A stretch of 64,000 bases of DNA from an uncultured bacterium (GTDB lineage: Bacteria > Cyanobacteriota > Vampirovibrionia > Gastranaerophilales > Gastranaerophilaceae), in the NCBI GenBank assembly GCA_949283255.1, contig CASDRS010000009.1, forward strand, positions 1 through 64,000, in the 5' to 3' direction. How positions within the stretch are numbered: the stretch's first letter is position 1; each line of letters opens with the position of its first letter. Below are positions 33,033 through 42,330 of this stretch, piece after piece. The notes beneath the pieces were generated by a model that worked only from the letters and a program-made list of their open reading frames with translations, ran no database searches and was not told where the DNA came from. Position numbers and translations under genes: made by a program.

Positions 33033-34826
33033 ATGAAAAATACGATTAAAAAAATTACAGTATGTACGATGTTGTTAGCGTTTGCGTTAACAGCGCCGGT
33101 TTCATCATCATTGGCAATTGGGACTGATAGTAACCTATTGGCGTACAGTGCAGATTATATGCCATCAATCAGAGGTAGTGAGCCTTCAATTGTTAAATTG
33201 GAAGGGGATACCGGCATTACCAGAAAAAATACAATTATAAACCTGAGTTTAAGAGATTCTGATGTTCAGCAGGTATTAAGAATGTTTGCTGATAAGGCAG
33301 GTTTAAATATTATATTTAAGGGTGACATCAAGGACAAAGTTACAATGGATTTGGTAAATGTTCCTTTGAATTCTGCTTTTAATATGGTATTGACTACAAC
33401 AGATTTGTCATACACTCTTCAGGATAACACTTTAATAATTACCAAGAATGATGACAAATCAAGTGTTGCAAAGCAGGAAATGGCAGTTATTCCTGTTAAG
33501 TATGTTGACGCTACCGCTGTTGCAAAATTTTTGAATACAAACATTTACGGAATGAAGAAACCTGGTTTGTCAGGTTCTGATATTGCAACAACAAATCCTG
33601 CAACAAACGAAGTTTTAATATTCGGAAATAATAATGATGTAGCTATAGCACGAAAGGTAATAAGCCAATTTGATAAAAAGCCTGTAGTAACATCTTTCAA
33701 AGTTAATCACACAACTCCTGCTCAAATGGCAGATATGATTTGTAAGATTTTATTGCCAAGCGCTGGTGCTTCAACAGGTGGTGCAGCCGGAATAATGACA
33801 GGTGCTGCTGCTGAAAGCGATATTACTTTAGGTGAAGGTACAGTTGCTTGTTCAGGCAGTGCAGGGGATGCAGGCGGTAAAAATACAGCTCCGCTTAATT
33901 TAAAAAGCTTATCTGTTGCTTATTATACTCAGTTAGGAACCGTAAACTTAATAGGTGGTTCTCCTCAGCAAATCGAGATGGTTAGAGATTTTATCGCATC
34001 TAACGATAAACGTCAACCTCAGGCTTACATTGAATTCTCAATTATCGAGTTGACAGAAACCGGTTCAAGAGAGTTCAACAATGCTTGGAGCTACACAAGC
34101 AGACACTTCTCTGTAAATACAGATAACAACGGAAATACATCATTTGGTGATAAAGGTGTTGGTATTTTTGGCGGTCAAAACAGACCTACATATAGTACGG
34201 GTGCTACAGGATCCGCTTCACTTGTTTATACTCTTAATATGATGATTAAAAATGGTAAGGGTCGTACAATATCAAATCCTAGAATTATTGCAACAAACGG
34301 ACAAGAATCTACGATTGATATGACGGGTGATTACGTTAAAACTGTAACATCTCAGGTTGTACAAGGTACTTATTCAAGTAATGCTACAACTCAAAGAACA
34401 TACGAAATCGGTGATGATGAAGGTATAAAGATTACCGTTACTCCTTTCATTTCTCCTGACGGTTATGTATATTTGAACTTGAAACCTGATTATACAACTA
34501 TTAAGGAAAAAATTTATGCAGCTGCTGCTGATGAAGAGGCTGCTGCACAAGGATTGCAAGATTTGCAAGCTACATTGCTTCAAAAGAGAAACCTTGAATT
34601 GAAGAATGTAAGAATTAAGGACGGTGATACTTTAGTTATCGGTGGTATGATGAGAGAAACAGAAACTAAGACAGTTTATAAAGTTCCGTTCTTAGGAGAC
34701 ATTCCTGGATTGGGTGCTCTTTTCAGAAGCTCTAATGTTGAAAAAGAAAGATCTGAGTTGGTTATCTTGATTACACCAAAGATTATCGTTGATTCAGATA
34801 CATCTTCAGCAGGCGATTCACTATAA
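33033..34826 (+). CDS. Secretin, type IV pilus PilQ / type II GspD family
   Basis: The outer-membrane ring through which pili or proteins pass. The 597-residue protein has a signal peptide (KKITVCTMLLAFALTAPVSS), N-domains with IINLSLRDSDVQQVLRMFA and DKVTMDLVNVPLNSAF near 70-110, and the secretin core after about residue 330. GKGRTISNPRIIATNGQ, VTPFISPDGYV and the final KVPFLGDIPGLGALFR are diagnostic. A Gly/Ala-rich insertion with Cys residues lies near 245-290. It shares an operon with the lipoprotein, ATPase and platform protein. Confidence 0.93.
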   Translation: MKNTIKKITVCTMLLAFALTAPVSSSLAIGTDSNLLAYSADYMPSIRGSEPSIVKLEGDTGITRKNTIINLSLRDSDVQQVLRMFADKAGLNIIFKGDIKDKVTMDLVNVPLNSAFNMVLTTTDLSYTLQDNTLIITKNDDKSSVAKQEMAVIPVKYVDATAVAKFLNTNIYGMKKPGLSGSDIATTNPATNEVLIFGNNNDVAIARKVISQFDKKPVVTSFKVNHTTPAQMADMICKILLPSAGASTGGAAGIMTGAAAESDITLGEGTVACSGSAGDAGGKNTAPLNLKSLSVAYYTQLGTVNLIGGSPQQIEMVRDFIASNDKRQPQAYIEFSIIELTETGSREFNNAWSYTSRHFSVNTDNNGNTSFGDKGVGIFGGQNRPTYSTGATGSASLVYTLNMMIKNGKGRTISNPRIIATNGQESTIDMTGDYVKTVTSQVVQGTYSSNATTQRTYEIGDDEGIKITVTPFISPDGYVYLNLKPDYTTIKEKIYAAAADEEAAAQGLQDLQATLLQKRNLELKNVRIKDGDTLVIGGMMRETETKTVYKVPFLGDIPGLGALFRSSNVEKERSELVILITPKIIVDSDTSSAGDSL

Positions 34827-34853
34827 TTAATATCAATTATTTAAGAAAATAAA

Positions 34854-36881
34854 ATGAACGAATTACAAAACAGATTAAAAAATAGTATTAATAAACAAAT
34901 AATAAATCAAGTTGATAAGGCACTGATGGAACAATATAAATTTGTTCCTATCAGTGTCAAAGACAAGTATTTGTTTGTTGCTATTAATTCAAAATCTGAT
35001 AAAGATACTGTAAATGAAAAGTTAAAACAAACCCTAAACTATCCTATTAAATTTATTCAGGTTCCGGATAAGGATTTGGATGAACTTATTGTTGATGTAG
35101 TTGGCAGTATGTCACCTTCCGCAACAGAAGATAAAGTTGTACCTAATGTAGTACCCCAACCTCAATCTAAGTTGGGTGAACTGTTTATCGAAAAAGGTTA
35201 TATTACTGATGTTCAGTTATTGCAGGCCTTAGCCGAAAGTAAACGTCAAAAAGTGCCGGTTGGTTCAATGTTATTTAAGCTTGGTTTCATAACATTGGAA
35301 CAATTGAAGGAAGTTTTACACGGACAGACCGGATTTGAGATGGTTACGTCCGAGCAGCTTGCAAAGCAGAGTGCTTTTATAAATATTTTGCCTGAAGATT
35401 TTATTAAGAATAACAAGGTTGTTCCTATTTCTTCTGATGGCAAGACTCTTGTTTTAGGTGTTGTGGCACCTGTTAAACCGGATGTTTTAAAAGAAATTAT
35501 CTATTTGACCGGTCAAAATCCTAAACAATTGTTGATGACTCACTACGAGTTTACCAATTGTATGGAAACCTTCTTCTCTGAGCAGAAGAAAGAGACTCAA
35601 AAAATTATAAACCAAATTGAGGATGAAGCTGCAACTTTGCAGGTGGAAAGCTCTCTTTGGGAACAGGTTGATAATGAGTTACAAGATTCCAGCGGTTCTA
35701 TAGCAAAGTTTGTAAATCAGATTATTACAACAGCTATTGATACTCATGTTTCAGATATTCACATTGAGCCAAGACTTCAGGGGTATATTGTTCGTTACAG
35801 AAAAGACGGTATGCTTTCAAAAGTTTTGAATATTCCTTCAAAGGTAGAGACTTCCGTAATCTCTCGTTTTAAAGTTTTGTCAAGAATGAATATCGCAGAA
35901 CACAGAAGACCTCAAGATGGTACTTTTTCAATCAAGTATAAGAACCAATCTTATGATTTCCGTATCAATACCCTTCCTGTTGCTGGTAAAGAAAAGGTTT
36001 GTATCCGTGTATTGGCACCTGCTGTTTCATTGAATGCTGCGGATAAAAATATTCATCTTGTTGGCGGTACTCCGGAAGATATTGAAAAGATTAAGATTAT
36101 GACTTGCTGTCCGAATGGTATTATATTGACATCAGGTCCTACCGGTTCAGGTAAAACAACAACTTTGTATTCAGTTCTGAAGAGCTTAAACAATGAAGAT
36201 GTAAATATTACAACAATTGAAGACCCTATAGAAATTAAGTTGGAGGGTATTAACCAATCTCAAATTAATGCGAAGGCGGGTATTACGTTTGCATCTTGTA
36301 TGAGAGCTATCTTACGTCAGGACCCTGATATTATCCTTGTCGGTGAAATTCGTGACTATGAAACATTGGAAATTGCGATTTCCGCTGCGTTAACAGGTCA
36401 CCTTGTATTGAGTACTGTTCACACGAACTCAGCAGCAGCGACTGTCACCCGTATGGTAGAAATGGGTGCAAAAGATTATTTGGTTGCTTCTACATTATCA
36501 GGCGTTATTGCTCAGCGTTTGGTAAGAAAACTTTGTGATGATTGCAAGGAAGAGTATTATCCGACACGTGAAGAAGTTTCACAGATTACGGTTGACGAAG
36601 AAGAAATTGAAAGAATTATGAAAACACCTATATATCGCGCAAAAGGATGTAATAAATGCGGATTTTCGGGATATAAAGGCCGATTGGGTGTATATGAAAT
36701 TATGTCCATTAACAAGGGTATTAGAAAATTAATTGCAGCAGGAGCCCATGATATAGAAATTGAGGAACTTGCTATAAAGAATGGAATGAGAACGTTGAAT
36801 CAATCTTGTATCGGACATATTTTGAACGGTCAGACTACAATAGAAGAGTTTGTCCGAGTTCTGGGTATTGTAAATGAATAG
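34854..36881 (+). CDS. pilB: Type IV pilus/type II secretion assembly ATPase, PilB/GspE family
   Basis: The hexameric motor for pilus or pseudopilus extension. At 675 residues it has two N-terminal MshEN-like modules (about 1-85 and 105-240), HVSDIHIEPRLQG near 298, the Walker A TSGPTGSGKTTTL near 425, the Asp box IEDPIEIKLEGINQ, Walker B ILVGEIRD near 496, the His box HLVLSTVHTNSA near 518 and a zinc knuckle CDDC / CNKCGFSG near 560-605. The last fits PilB and GspE and excludes the retraction ATPase PilT. The ATG has only a weak ribosome site. Confidence 0.93.
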   Translation: MNELQNRLKNSINKQIINQVDKALMEQYKFVPISVKDKYLFVAINSKSDKDTVNEKLKQTLNYPIKFIQVPDKDLDELIVDVVGSMSPSATEDKVVPNVVPQPQSKLGELFIEKGYITDVQLLQALAESKRQKVPVGSMLFKLGFITLEQLKEVLHGQTGFEMVTSEQLAKQSAFINILPEDFIKNNKVVPISSDGKTLVLGVVAPVKPDVLKEIIYLTGQNPKQLLMTHYEFTNCMETFFSEQKKETQKIINQIEDEAATLQVESSLWEQVDNELQDSSGSIAKFVNQIITTAIDTHVSDIHIEPRLQGYIVRYRKDGMLSKVLNIPSKVETSVISRFKVLSRMNIAEHRRPQDGTFSIKYKNQSYDFRINTLPVAGKEKVCIRVLAPAVSLNAADKNIHLVGGTPEDIEKIKIMTCCPNGIILTSGPTGSGKTTTLYSVLKSLNNEDVNITTIEDPIEIKLEGINQSQINAKAGITFASCMRAILRQDPDIILVGEIRDYETLEIAISAALTGHLVLSTVHTNSAAATVTRMVEMGAKDYLVASTLSGVIAQRLVRKLCDDCKEEYYPTREEVSQITVDEEEIERIMKTPIYRAKGCNKCGFSGYKGRLGVYEIMSINKGIRKLIAAGAHDIEIEELAIKNGMRTLNQSCIGHILNGQTTIEEFVRVLGIVNE

Positions 36882-36892
36882 TAGGATATAGT

Positions 36893-38116
36893 ATGGCAAT
36901 ATATAACTATGAAGCGTTAAAAAACGGAAAAGAAGTTGTTAAAGGAAAAGTAGAGGCCGAGGATATTCGTGAGGCCCGTGATAATGTCCGTAAACTTGGT
37001 TTTTTGCCGACAAAAGTATATGAAGAAAAGATTGGTAAAGAGGCAAAAACTGAGGCTTCTAGTGGTGTAAACCCAGGTCAAATGAAAGCATTAGGTTTGA
37101 CTGATAAGATGGAATTTACATCAACGCTTCAAATTTTGGCATCATCCGGTATTCCAATGATTGAATCTTTGATGTTTATCGAAAATGATGCAGCAAAGTT
37201 AAAGATTAGATTAGTTGCCAAAGAGCTCAGACGTCAGATTATGGCTGGTGCTACGTTTGCAGATACGTTGGCAAAATATCCTGAACAGTTTGGACAGATA
37301 TATATCGGTTTGTGTAAGGCCGGTGAAGATTCCGGTGAATTGGAAAAGACATTGGATCGTTTGTTGGAAATTTTGACCAAACAGTCAAATATCAGAAGTA
37401 AGGTTATTGGTACATTGATGTATCCTTGCTTTGTAATTTGTTTGGCTGTAATTATTGTCCTTGTCATGTTGATGTTTGTATTCCCTGTATTTAAAGATAT
37501 GTTTGATAATATGGGAAAATCTTTGCCGTGGATTACTCAGACATTGATGGATGCAGGCTTATTTTTAAGAAAATATTGGTTGTTTGTACCTTTAATGTTA
37601 GGTGGTGCTGTATTTTCAATAGTCTATCTTTTCAAATGGCCGACCAGCCGTAAACAGATTGATAAAATTTCGTTAGAAATACCTTTGTTAAAGGATTTGG
37701 TTCAATTTTCCAACTTTGCAAACTTCATTGCCGTAATGCAAGTTGCTTATGAAGCAGGTGTTCCTATTGTAGAATGTTTGTATTTGGCAAATTTAACACT
37801 TACAAATTTTACGCTTCAGCAAAAAATAGAGCATGCGACATCTTTGGTTCAGCAAGGTCAGCATTTGTCAGTTGCTTTGAGAACTACAGAATCAGTTCCG
37901 AAGATGATATTATTTATGATTGCAACAGGTGAGCAGTCAGGTCGTTTGGGCGAAATGTTAGATCAGGCCACTAAATATATTGATAAAAAGCTTGATGCAA
38001 TTGTTGATACTATGACAAAAATGATTGAACCTTTGATGTTGATTGTAATCGGTAGTATTGTATTAACATTGGCTCTTGCGTTATATCTGCCATTGTTTGG
38101 ATCTTATGTAGAATAG
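36893..38116 (+). CDS. pilC: Inner-membrane platform protein, PilC/GspF family
   Basis: The 407-residue platform protein on which the ATPase acts. It has two T2SSF domains (about residues 70-195 and 275-397), each beginning with short helices (FTSTLQILASSGIPMIESL and FANFIAVMQVAYEAGVPIVECL) and ending in a membrane segment. Three membrane helices are seen near 175-200, 220-245 and 375-400. The C terminus YLPLFGSYVE matches the family. It follows the ATPase after 11 nt. Confidence 0.93.
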   Translation: MAIYNYEALKNGKEVVKGKVEAEDIREARDNVRKLGFLPTKVYEEKIGKEAKTEASSGVNPGQMKALGLTDKMEFTSTLQILASSGIPMIESLMFIENDAAKLKIRLVAKELRRQIMAGATFADTLAKYPEQFGQIYIGLCKAGEDSGELEKTLDRLLEILTKQSNIRSKVIGTLMYPCFVICLAVIIVLVMLMFVFPVFKDMFDNMGKSLPWITQTLMDAGLFLRKYWLFVPLMLGGAVFSIVYLFKWPTSRKQIDKISLEIPLLKDLVQFSNFANFIAVMQVAYEAGVPIVECLYLANLTLTNFTLQQKIEHATSLVQQGQHLSVALRTTESVPKMILFMIATGEQSGRLGEMLDQATKYIDKKLDAIVDTMTKMIEPLMLIVIGSIVLTLALALYLPLFGSYVE

Positions 38117-38118
38117 GT

Positions 38119-38940
38119 ATGAAAAAAAGAGTTATCGTAATTACAGGTGCTACATCAGGTATAGGGAAAGCCCTTGTTGAGAGTTTTTCTGAGGATTGCC
38201 TTGTTTTTGCCGGATATAGAAATCCTAATTATGAAATTCCATTGAGAAAAATTTCATCAAATGTTATACCGTTTTTTATAGATATGGAAAAAACATCTAT
38301 AATAGATGGTGCTGCGGTTTTATTAAAGCGTCAGGTGGAACATATTGATTTGTTGATAAATGTAGCGGGTTGCGTAATGGCAGGGCCTATGGAGACGATG
38401 TCTCTTGGCAAATTGAGGACGCAATTCGAGGTTAATACATTTTCTCATCTTCGTTTTACTCAGAAGCTTATGCCAGTTCTAGAGGGGGCAAAAGTTATAA
38501 ATATAAGCTCAATGGCAAGTTTTGGTATTTTCCCGTTTGTAGCTCCTTATTGTGCGTCAAAGAGAGCTTTGGATATTTTGTTTAATGCGCTCGAGCTTGA
38601 ATCTAATCATAAGATAAGAGTGATTTCGATTAAGCCTGGTGTGATTGCTACTCCTTTGTGGGGAAAATCAATTGCGCTAAACCGTGATAGCATCGAGGGT
38701 TGTAAAACTTATGAGAAGGAAATGCTTTATATGGCTCAAAATGCTATGAAAAATGAAGAAAAAGGCTTACCTGTCTCAAAGGTTGTTCAATTAATCAGAA
38801 AGGTTGATGCTCTTAAAAATCCAAAACCATCATATACTGTTGGAGGGGATGCATTTTTTGCGGAACTAATTTCAAAACTCCCTCAGGGTATAGTAAACGG
38901 GCTTATAGAATTTGGGATGAAGAAGAAGGGGCTTAGATAG
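38119..38940 (+). CDS. Short-chain dehydrogenase/reductase
   Basis: An NAD(P)-dependent SDR of 273 residues. The nucleotide site ITGATSGIGKALVESF lies near residue 6, NVAG near 80, the catalytic Ser in NISSMASFG near 128, and the YCASK active motif near 144. It ends with a basic tail after IKPGVIATPLWG. It starts only 3 nt after the pilC stop and so is probably cotranscribed, though a functional link to pili is not evident. The substrate is unknown. Confidence 0.85.
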   Translation: MKKRVIVITGATSGIGKALVESFSEDCLVFAGYRNPNYEIPLRKISSNVIPFFIDMEKTSIIDGAAVLLKRQVEHIDLLINVAGCVMAGPMETMSLGKLRTQFEVNTFSHLRFTQKLMPVLEGAKVINISSMASFGIFPFVAPYCASKRALDILFNALELESNHKIRVISIKPGVIATPLWGKSIALNRDSIEGCKTYEKEMLYMAQNAMKNEEKGLPVSKVVQLIRKVDALKNPKPSYTVGGDAFFAELISKLPQGIVNGLIEFGMKKKGLR

Positions 38941-38962
38941 CTTAACATTCAGAAAAAAACTA

Positions 38963-38991
38963 TCGACAAAAGGTTATCTTTGTTGTAGTAT
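38963..38991 (+). promoter_or_regulatory. Promoter of rplI
   Basis: TCGACA (38963-38968), 17 bases, then TAGTAT (38986-38991). The leader is about 36 nt and ends with AAAGGAG. Confidence 0.5.
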
Positions 38992-39033
38992 TCTCTTACA
39001 GTAAGAAATATAAATAGAAAAAGGAGAATTATT

Positions 39034-39525
39034 ATGCAAGTTATATTAAAAAAAGACGTTCAAAATTTGGGCGAAGCTGGTGATATGGTAAATGTAAAAG
39101 ACGGTTATGCCAGAAACTTCCTTCTTCCTCAGAATGTCGCTGAAGTAGCTACTGATGGAGCTGTAAAAAATAGAGAACAAAATATCGCAAGAATTAAAGC
39201 TAAACAAGAAAAACTTCATCAAGAAGCTCTTGCTACTGCTGAAAAGATTGAAAAATTTGCTGAATTGAAATTAAGTGCAAAAGCAGGTGAATCAGGCAAA
39301 TTGTTCGGTACTATTACTACTAAGAAATTGGCTGAAGAATTGCTTGCTCAATCAGGTATTGAAGTTGATAGAAAGAATGTATCTTTGAATGCTCCTATCA
39401 ACAAAGTTGGTTCTTACACTATGCTTATCAAGTTGACTTCTAAGGTAAAATGCGAATTGGCAGTTACTGTTACAGCTTCTGAAATATTGAAAGAATCAGT
39501 TGAAGAAGTTTCTGAAGAAGCGTAG
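39034..39525 (+). CDS. rplI: Ribosomal protein bL9
   Basis: The 163-residue L9 has the N-terminal RNA-binding domain with MQVILKKDVQNLGEAGD and VNVKDGYARNFLLPQ, the long connecting helix about residues 40-75, and the C-terminal domain with SGKLFGTITTKKLAEEL. Its length slightly exceeds the usual 148-150 because of an acidic tail (EESVEEVSEEA). AAGGAG precedes the ATG. Confidence 0.95.
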   Translation: MQVILKKDVQNLGEAGDMVNVKDGYARNFLLPQNVAEVATDGAVKNREQNIARIKAKQEKLHQEALATAEKIEKFAELKLSAKAGESGKLFGTITTKKLAEELLAQSGIEVDRKNVSLNAPINKVGSYTMLIKLTSKVKCELAVTVTASEILKESVEEVSEEA

Positions 39526-39543
39526 TTTTTAAAAGAGGGGTTG

Positions 39544-40617
39544 ATGGGTACAGATTTAAATAAATTAAAGCTTGAATGTTTAGCAATAGGTTCTGTCCCA
39601 CACAATTCCGTTAATGAAGCTATAAATTTAATAAGAAAGACTTTCAATGAGGTTCCGTTTTGGCCTCAGATGGTAAAAGTTAGTAAAAATGAAGACATGA
39701 TCTTGCAGTATTTGGAAGGTATGCCTTCATTTTTTTCTGATAAGTCATATTTGGATACGGATTATGAAGAGTTTTATGATGATTTGGAGCAGTTTTTTAC
39801 TGATTATGAAAGTGTAATTTCCAAAGATAGTAAAGCTACTGTAATGAAATATGGTATATCAGAAAAGTCTGCTTGTGCATTTCAGAGTTTTTTGAATACC
39901 GTAAAGACAACAAAACCGTGTTTTGCAAAAGGACAGATTGTCGGACCTTTTACTTTGGCTACTACGCTTGTTGATAAAGATGGTCGTTGCGTAATATATG
40001 ATGAAACTTTGAAAGAAATTATAGTAAAAACACTTACTTTAAAAGCAATTTGGCAGATAGAGAAGATGAAGAGTGTAAATCCTGCTGTTACGCCTGTTAT
40101 TTTTATTGATGAGCCTTCAATTTCTCAGTTGGGAACTTCAGCTTATGTAACCATTTCTGATGAAGATGTAAAAAGTATGCTCAGTGAGATATCAGATGTA
40201 ATCAAAGATTTTGGCAGTTTGAGTGCTATTCACTGTTGTGGGAAATGTGATTGGACTGTTCCTATTTTTAGCGGAGTTAATATGATTAATCTTGATGCAT
40301 ACAGTTTTGCTGAAAATTTGAGTTTGTTTTCAGATGATGTGGCAAAATTTTTGATAAACGGAGGTAAGATTGTCTGGGGGGTTGTTCCTACATTAGATAA
40401 AAATGCTCTTGAAAAGATGACTTTGGAAGATGCAATCAGAAAATTTCAGGAGTCTGTAAATTATTTGACTAAAAGAGGTATTGATGAGAAACTTGTGATA
40501 GATAATTCTCTGATATCGACTTCTTGTGGTGCCGGCAGTCTTTCCGTTGAACTTGCCGCGAAGGCGTTTGAGCTGACTAAAGAATTGTCGTTGAAGCTAA
40601 AAGAGATGTATAGATAA
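39544..40617 (+). CDS. UroD/MetE-like methyltransferase-fold protein
   Basis: This 357-residue protein resembles the UroD/MetE C-terminal TIM-barrel superfamily. It begins ECLAIGSVPH-NS, then GQIVGPFTLATTL near 125, VIFIDEPSISQLG near 183, and AIHCCGKCDWTVP near 222, where His and two Cys may bind zinc as in MetE and corrinoid methyltransferases. GGKIVWGVVPT and NSLISTSCGAGSL follow. It could transfer a methyl group between a corrinoid or thiol and another acceptor; no partner corrinoid protein is adjacent. The ATG at 39544 has AGAGGGG. The next two genes are a CooC-like ATPase and folD. Confidence 0.7.
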   Translation: MGTDLNKLKLECLAIGSVPHNSVNEAINLIRKTFNEVPFWPQMVKVSKNEDMILQYLEGMPSFFSDKSYLDTDYEEFYDDLEQFFTDYESVISKDSKATVMKYGISEKSACAFQSFLNTVKTTKPCFAKGQIVGPFTLATTLVDKDGRCVIYDETLKEIIVKTLTLKAIWQIEKMKSVNPAVTPVIFIDEPSISQLGTSAYVTISDEDVKSMLSEISDVIKDFGSLSAIHCCGKCDWTVPIFSGVNMINLDAYSFAENLSLFSDDVAKFLINGGKIVWGVVPTLDKNALEKMTLEDAIRKFQESVNYLTKRGIDEKLVIDNSLISTSCGAGSLSVELAAKAFELTKELSLKLKEMYR

Positions 40618-40636
40618 ATTAGACAAAAGAGGTATT

Positions 40637-41392
40637 ATGACATTTAAGCTTGCTATAACAGGAAAAAGCGGAAGCGGAAAAACAACTATAACAAAGGCGT
40701 TTTTAAGAATATTTCAGGAATTGTTTCCTGAAAAATCTATATTGCTGTTTGATAATGATTTGGCAAGTGAGTTAGGCCATAGTTTCGGGCTTGACGTAAG
40801 AAATACGATTTATGGTATAAGAAGCGGTAAGCACGAGTATAAAACGGGTATTCCTGAAAATATGACAAAACAAGAGTTCATCGAGTGGGCTATGGAAGAT
40901 ATTTTGGTTCCTATAGATGAAAATGTCGATTTGATTGTTTCTTGGTTTGTAGGTTCAAAGGATTGCAGGTGCCCTATTACAGGTCAGATAAATGATGCGT
41001 GCCAAAAGCTTATTGAAAGGTATGATATAGTAATTTTTGATTGCGAATTTGATTTGAAATATCTAAATCAGCTGGTAGATACCGAAATAGACACTACATT
41101 GATAGTTGCAAACCCTATTGAGGAGTCTGCACATCTCGCAAAGCGTATTGAGGAATTTAGTGCAAAATATGCTGCAGGAAACCAGCTTGGTGTTGTAATC
41201 AATAAAGTTGATAATAATGATTTGACAGCAGTGTACGATTTGTTGAAGAAATACGACTTGGACGTATTAGGTGTAATTCCTTTTGATAAGGAGTTGTTAA
41301 AAAATTCTATAACTAGAGATTCTAAGGTTGTTCAAGACGCGATTAAACAGTTTTATTTCAGGCTAAATCTGCCTCAGAGTGGAGAGAATTAA
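40637..41392 (+). CDS. CooC/MinD-like P-loop ATPase
   Basis: A 251-residue SIMIBI-class ATPase. The P-loop KSGSGKTTITKAF near residue 9 lacks the second Lys of classical MinD. It carries LLFDNDLASELGHSFGL near 36, IVIFDCEFDLKYLNQL near 134, and VVINKVDNND near 190 as the base-recognition site. The nearest family is CooC, the carbon monoxide dehydrogenase maturation ATPase, whose relatives load metal or reactivate corrinoid proteins. The paired Cys of CDCRCPITG near 113 is notable. The link with the UroD/MetE-like gene upstream suggests a helper for that enzyme, which is inference. Confidence 0.7.
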   Translation: MTFKLAITGKSGSGKTTITKAFLRIFQELFPEKSILLFDNDLASELGHSFGLDVRNTIYGIRSGKHEYKTGIPENMTKQEFIEWAMEDILVPIDENVDLIVSWFVGSKDCRCPITGQINDACQKLIERYDIVIFDCEFDLKYLNQLVDTEIDTTLIVANPIEESAHLAKRIEEFSAKYAAGNQLGVVINKVDNNDLTAVYDLLKKYDLDVLGVIPFDKELLKNSITRDSKVVQDAIKQFYFRLNLPQSGEN

Positions 41393-41393
41393 T

Positions 41394-42242
41394 ATGGTAG
41401 TAATTTTGGATGGTAAAAGATTAAGAAATAAGATTTTAGAAGGTTTGAAGTTTGAAGTTGAATGTTTCGATAAAAAGCCTTCACTTGCAGTAATTTTGGT
41501 TGGGAATGATACTGCAAGCCAAATTTACGTGAATAGCAAGAAGAAAACAGCAGAAGGATTGGGTATTGAATCAAAAGTGTATACTTATCCGGACGATGTT
41601 TTAGAAGATACTATCCTTGAAAAGATAAAAGAATTGAACGAAGATAGCACTGTTAATGCAATCTTGGTGCAGCTTCCTCTTCCGGAGCATATAAACAAGC
41701 AAAAAGTAATAAATGCTATTGCACCGGAAAAGGATGTTGATTGCTTTACGCTTGAGAATACGGGCAAATTGTTTGCAGGGTTAGAGCCAAATGCTTATCC
41801 TTGTACTCCTCAAGGGGTGTTATTTCTATTGGACGAGTACGGAATAAATCTTGACGGAAAACACGTAGTAGTTATCGGAAGATCAAATCTGGTAGGTCGC
41901 CCTATGGGACAGATGGCGCTGATGCGTAATGCAACAGTGACTATATGTCACAGTCATACAAAAAATCTTGAAAGTATAACAAAAACTGCAGATGTTTTAA
42001 TTTCTGCAGTAGGGGAAGTATTAATAGAAGATGATATGATGAAAGATGATTGTGTAGTCATTGATGTAGGAATTTCCCGTGGTGAAAATGGGAAAATTCG
42101 CGGAGATGTAAACTTTGAGACTGTATCAAAGAAGGTTGCATATATTTCTCCGGTTCCCGGAGGGGTAGGTCCTATGACTATCGCTTCTTTGATGGTTAAT
42201 ACTGTTAAGTTGTATAAAGAACAAATAAAAAGAAGTTTGTAG
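41394..42242 (+). CDS. folD: Methylenetetrahydrofolate dehydrogenase/cyclohydrolase
   Basis: FolD interconverts 5,10-methylene-, methenyl- and 10-formyl-tetrahydrofolate with NADP. The 282 residues include YVNSKKKTAEGLGI with catalytic Lys near residue 50, LVQLPLPEHIN near 88, PEKDVDCF, CTPQGV, VVIGRSNLVGRPM and VSPVPGGVGPMT-type YISPVPGGVGPMT near 255. The ATG at 41394 overlaps nothing and follows GGAGAG; a GTG 15 nt upstream was set aside. Together with the two genes before it, it forms a C1 operon. Confidence 0.95.
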   Translation: MVVILDGKRLRNKILEGLKFEVECFDKKPSLAVILVGNDTASQIYVNSKKKTAEGLGIESKVYTYPDDVLEDTILEKIKELNEDSTVNAILVQLPLPEHINKQKVINAIAPEKDVDCFTLENTGKLFAGLEPNAYPCTPQGVLFLLDEYGINLDGKHVVVIGRSNLVGRPMGQMALMRNATVTICHSHTKNLESITKTADVLISAVGEVLIEDDMMKDDCVVIDVGISRGENGKIRGDVNFETVSKKVAYISPVPGGVGPMTIASLMVNTVKLYKEQIKRSL

Positions 42243-42294
42243 TATGAGCAAGAAATTTCTATCTTGCACACATCACTACAAACTTCTTTTTTTA
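42231..42294 (+). terminator. Terminator overlapping the folD stop codon
   Basis: AGAAGTTTGTAGT (42231-42243), which includes the stop codon, pairs over 13 bp with ACTACAAACTTCT (42275-42287), and T7 follows. An inner hairpin GCAAGA/TCTTGC sits in the loop. Confidence 0.8.
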
Positions 42295-42330
42295 TTTTAG
42301 ATTGTTTTTGTTGTTTGTATGGACTATTTA

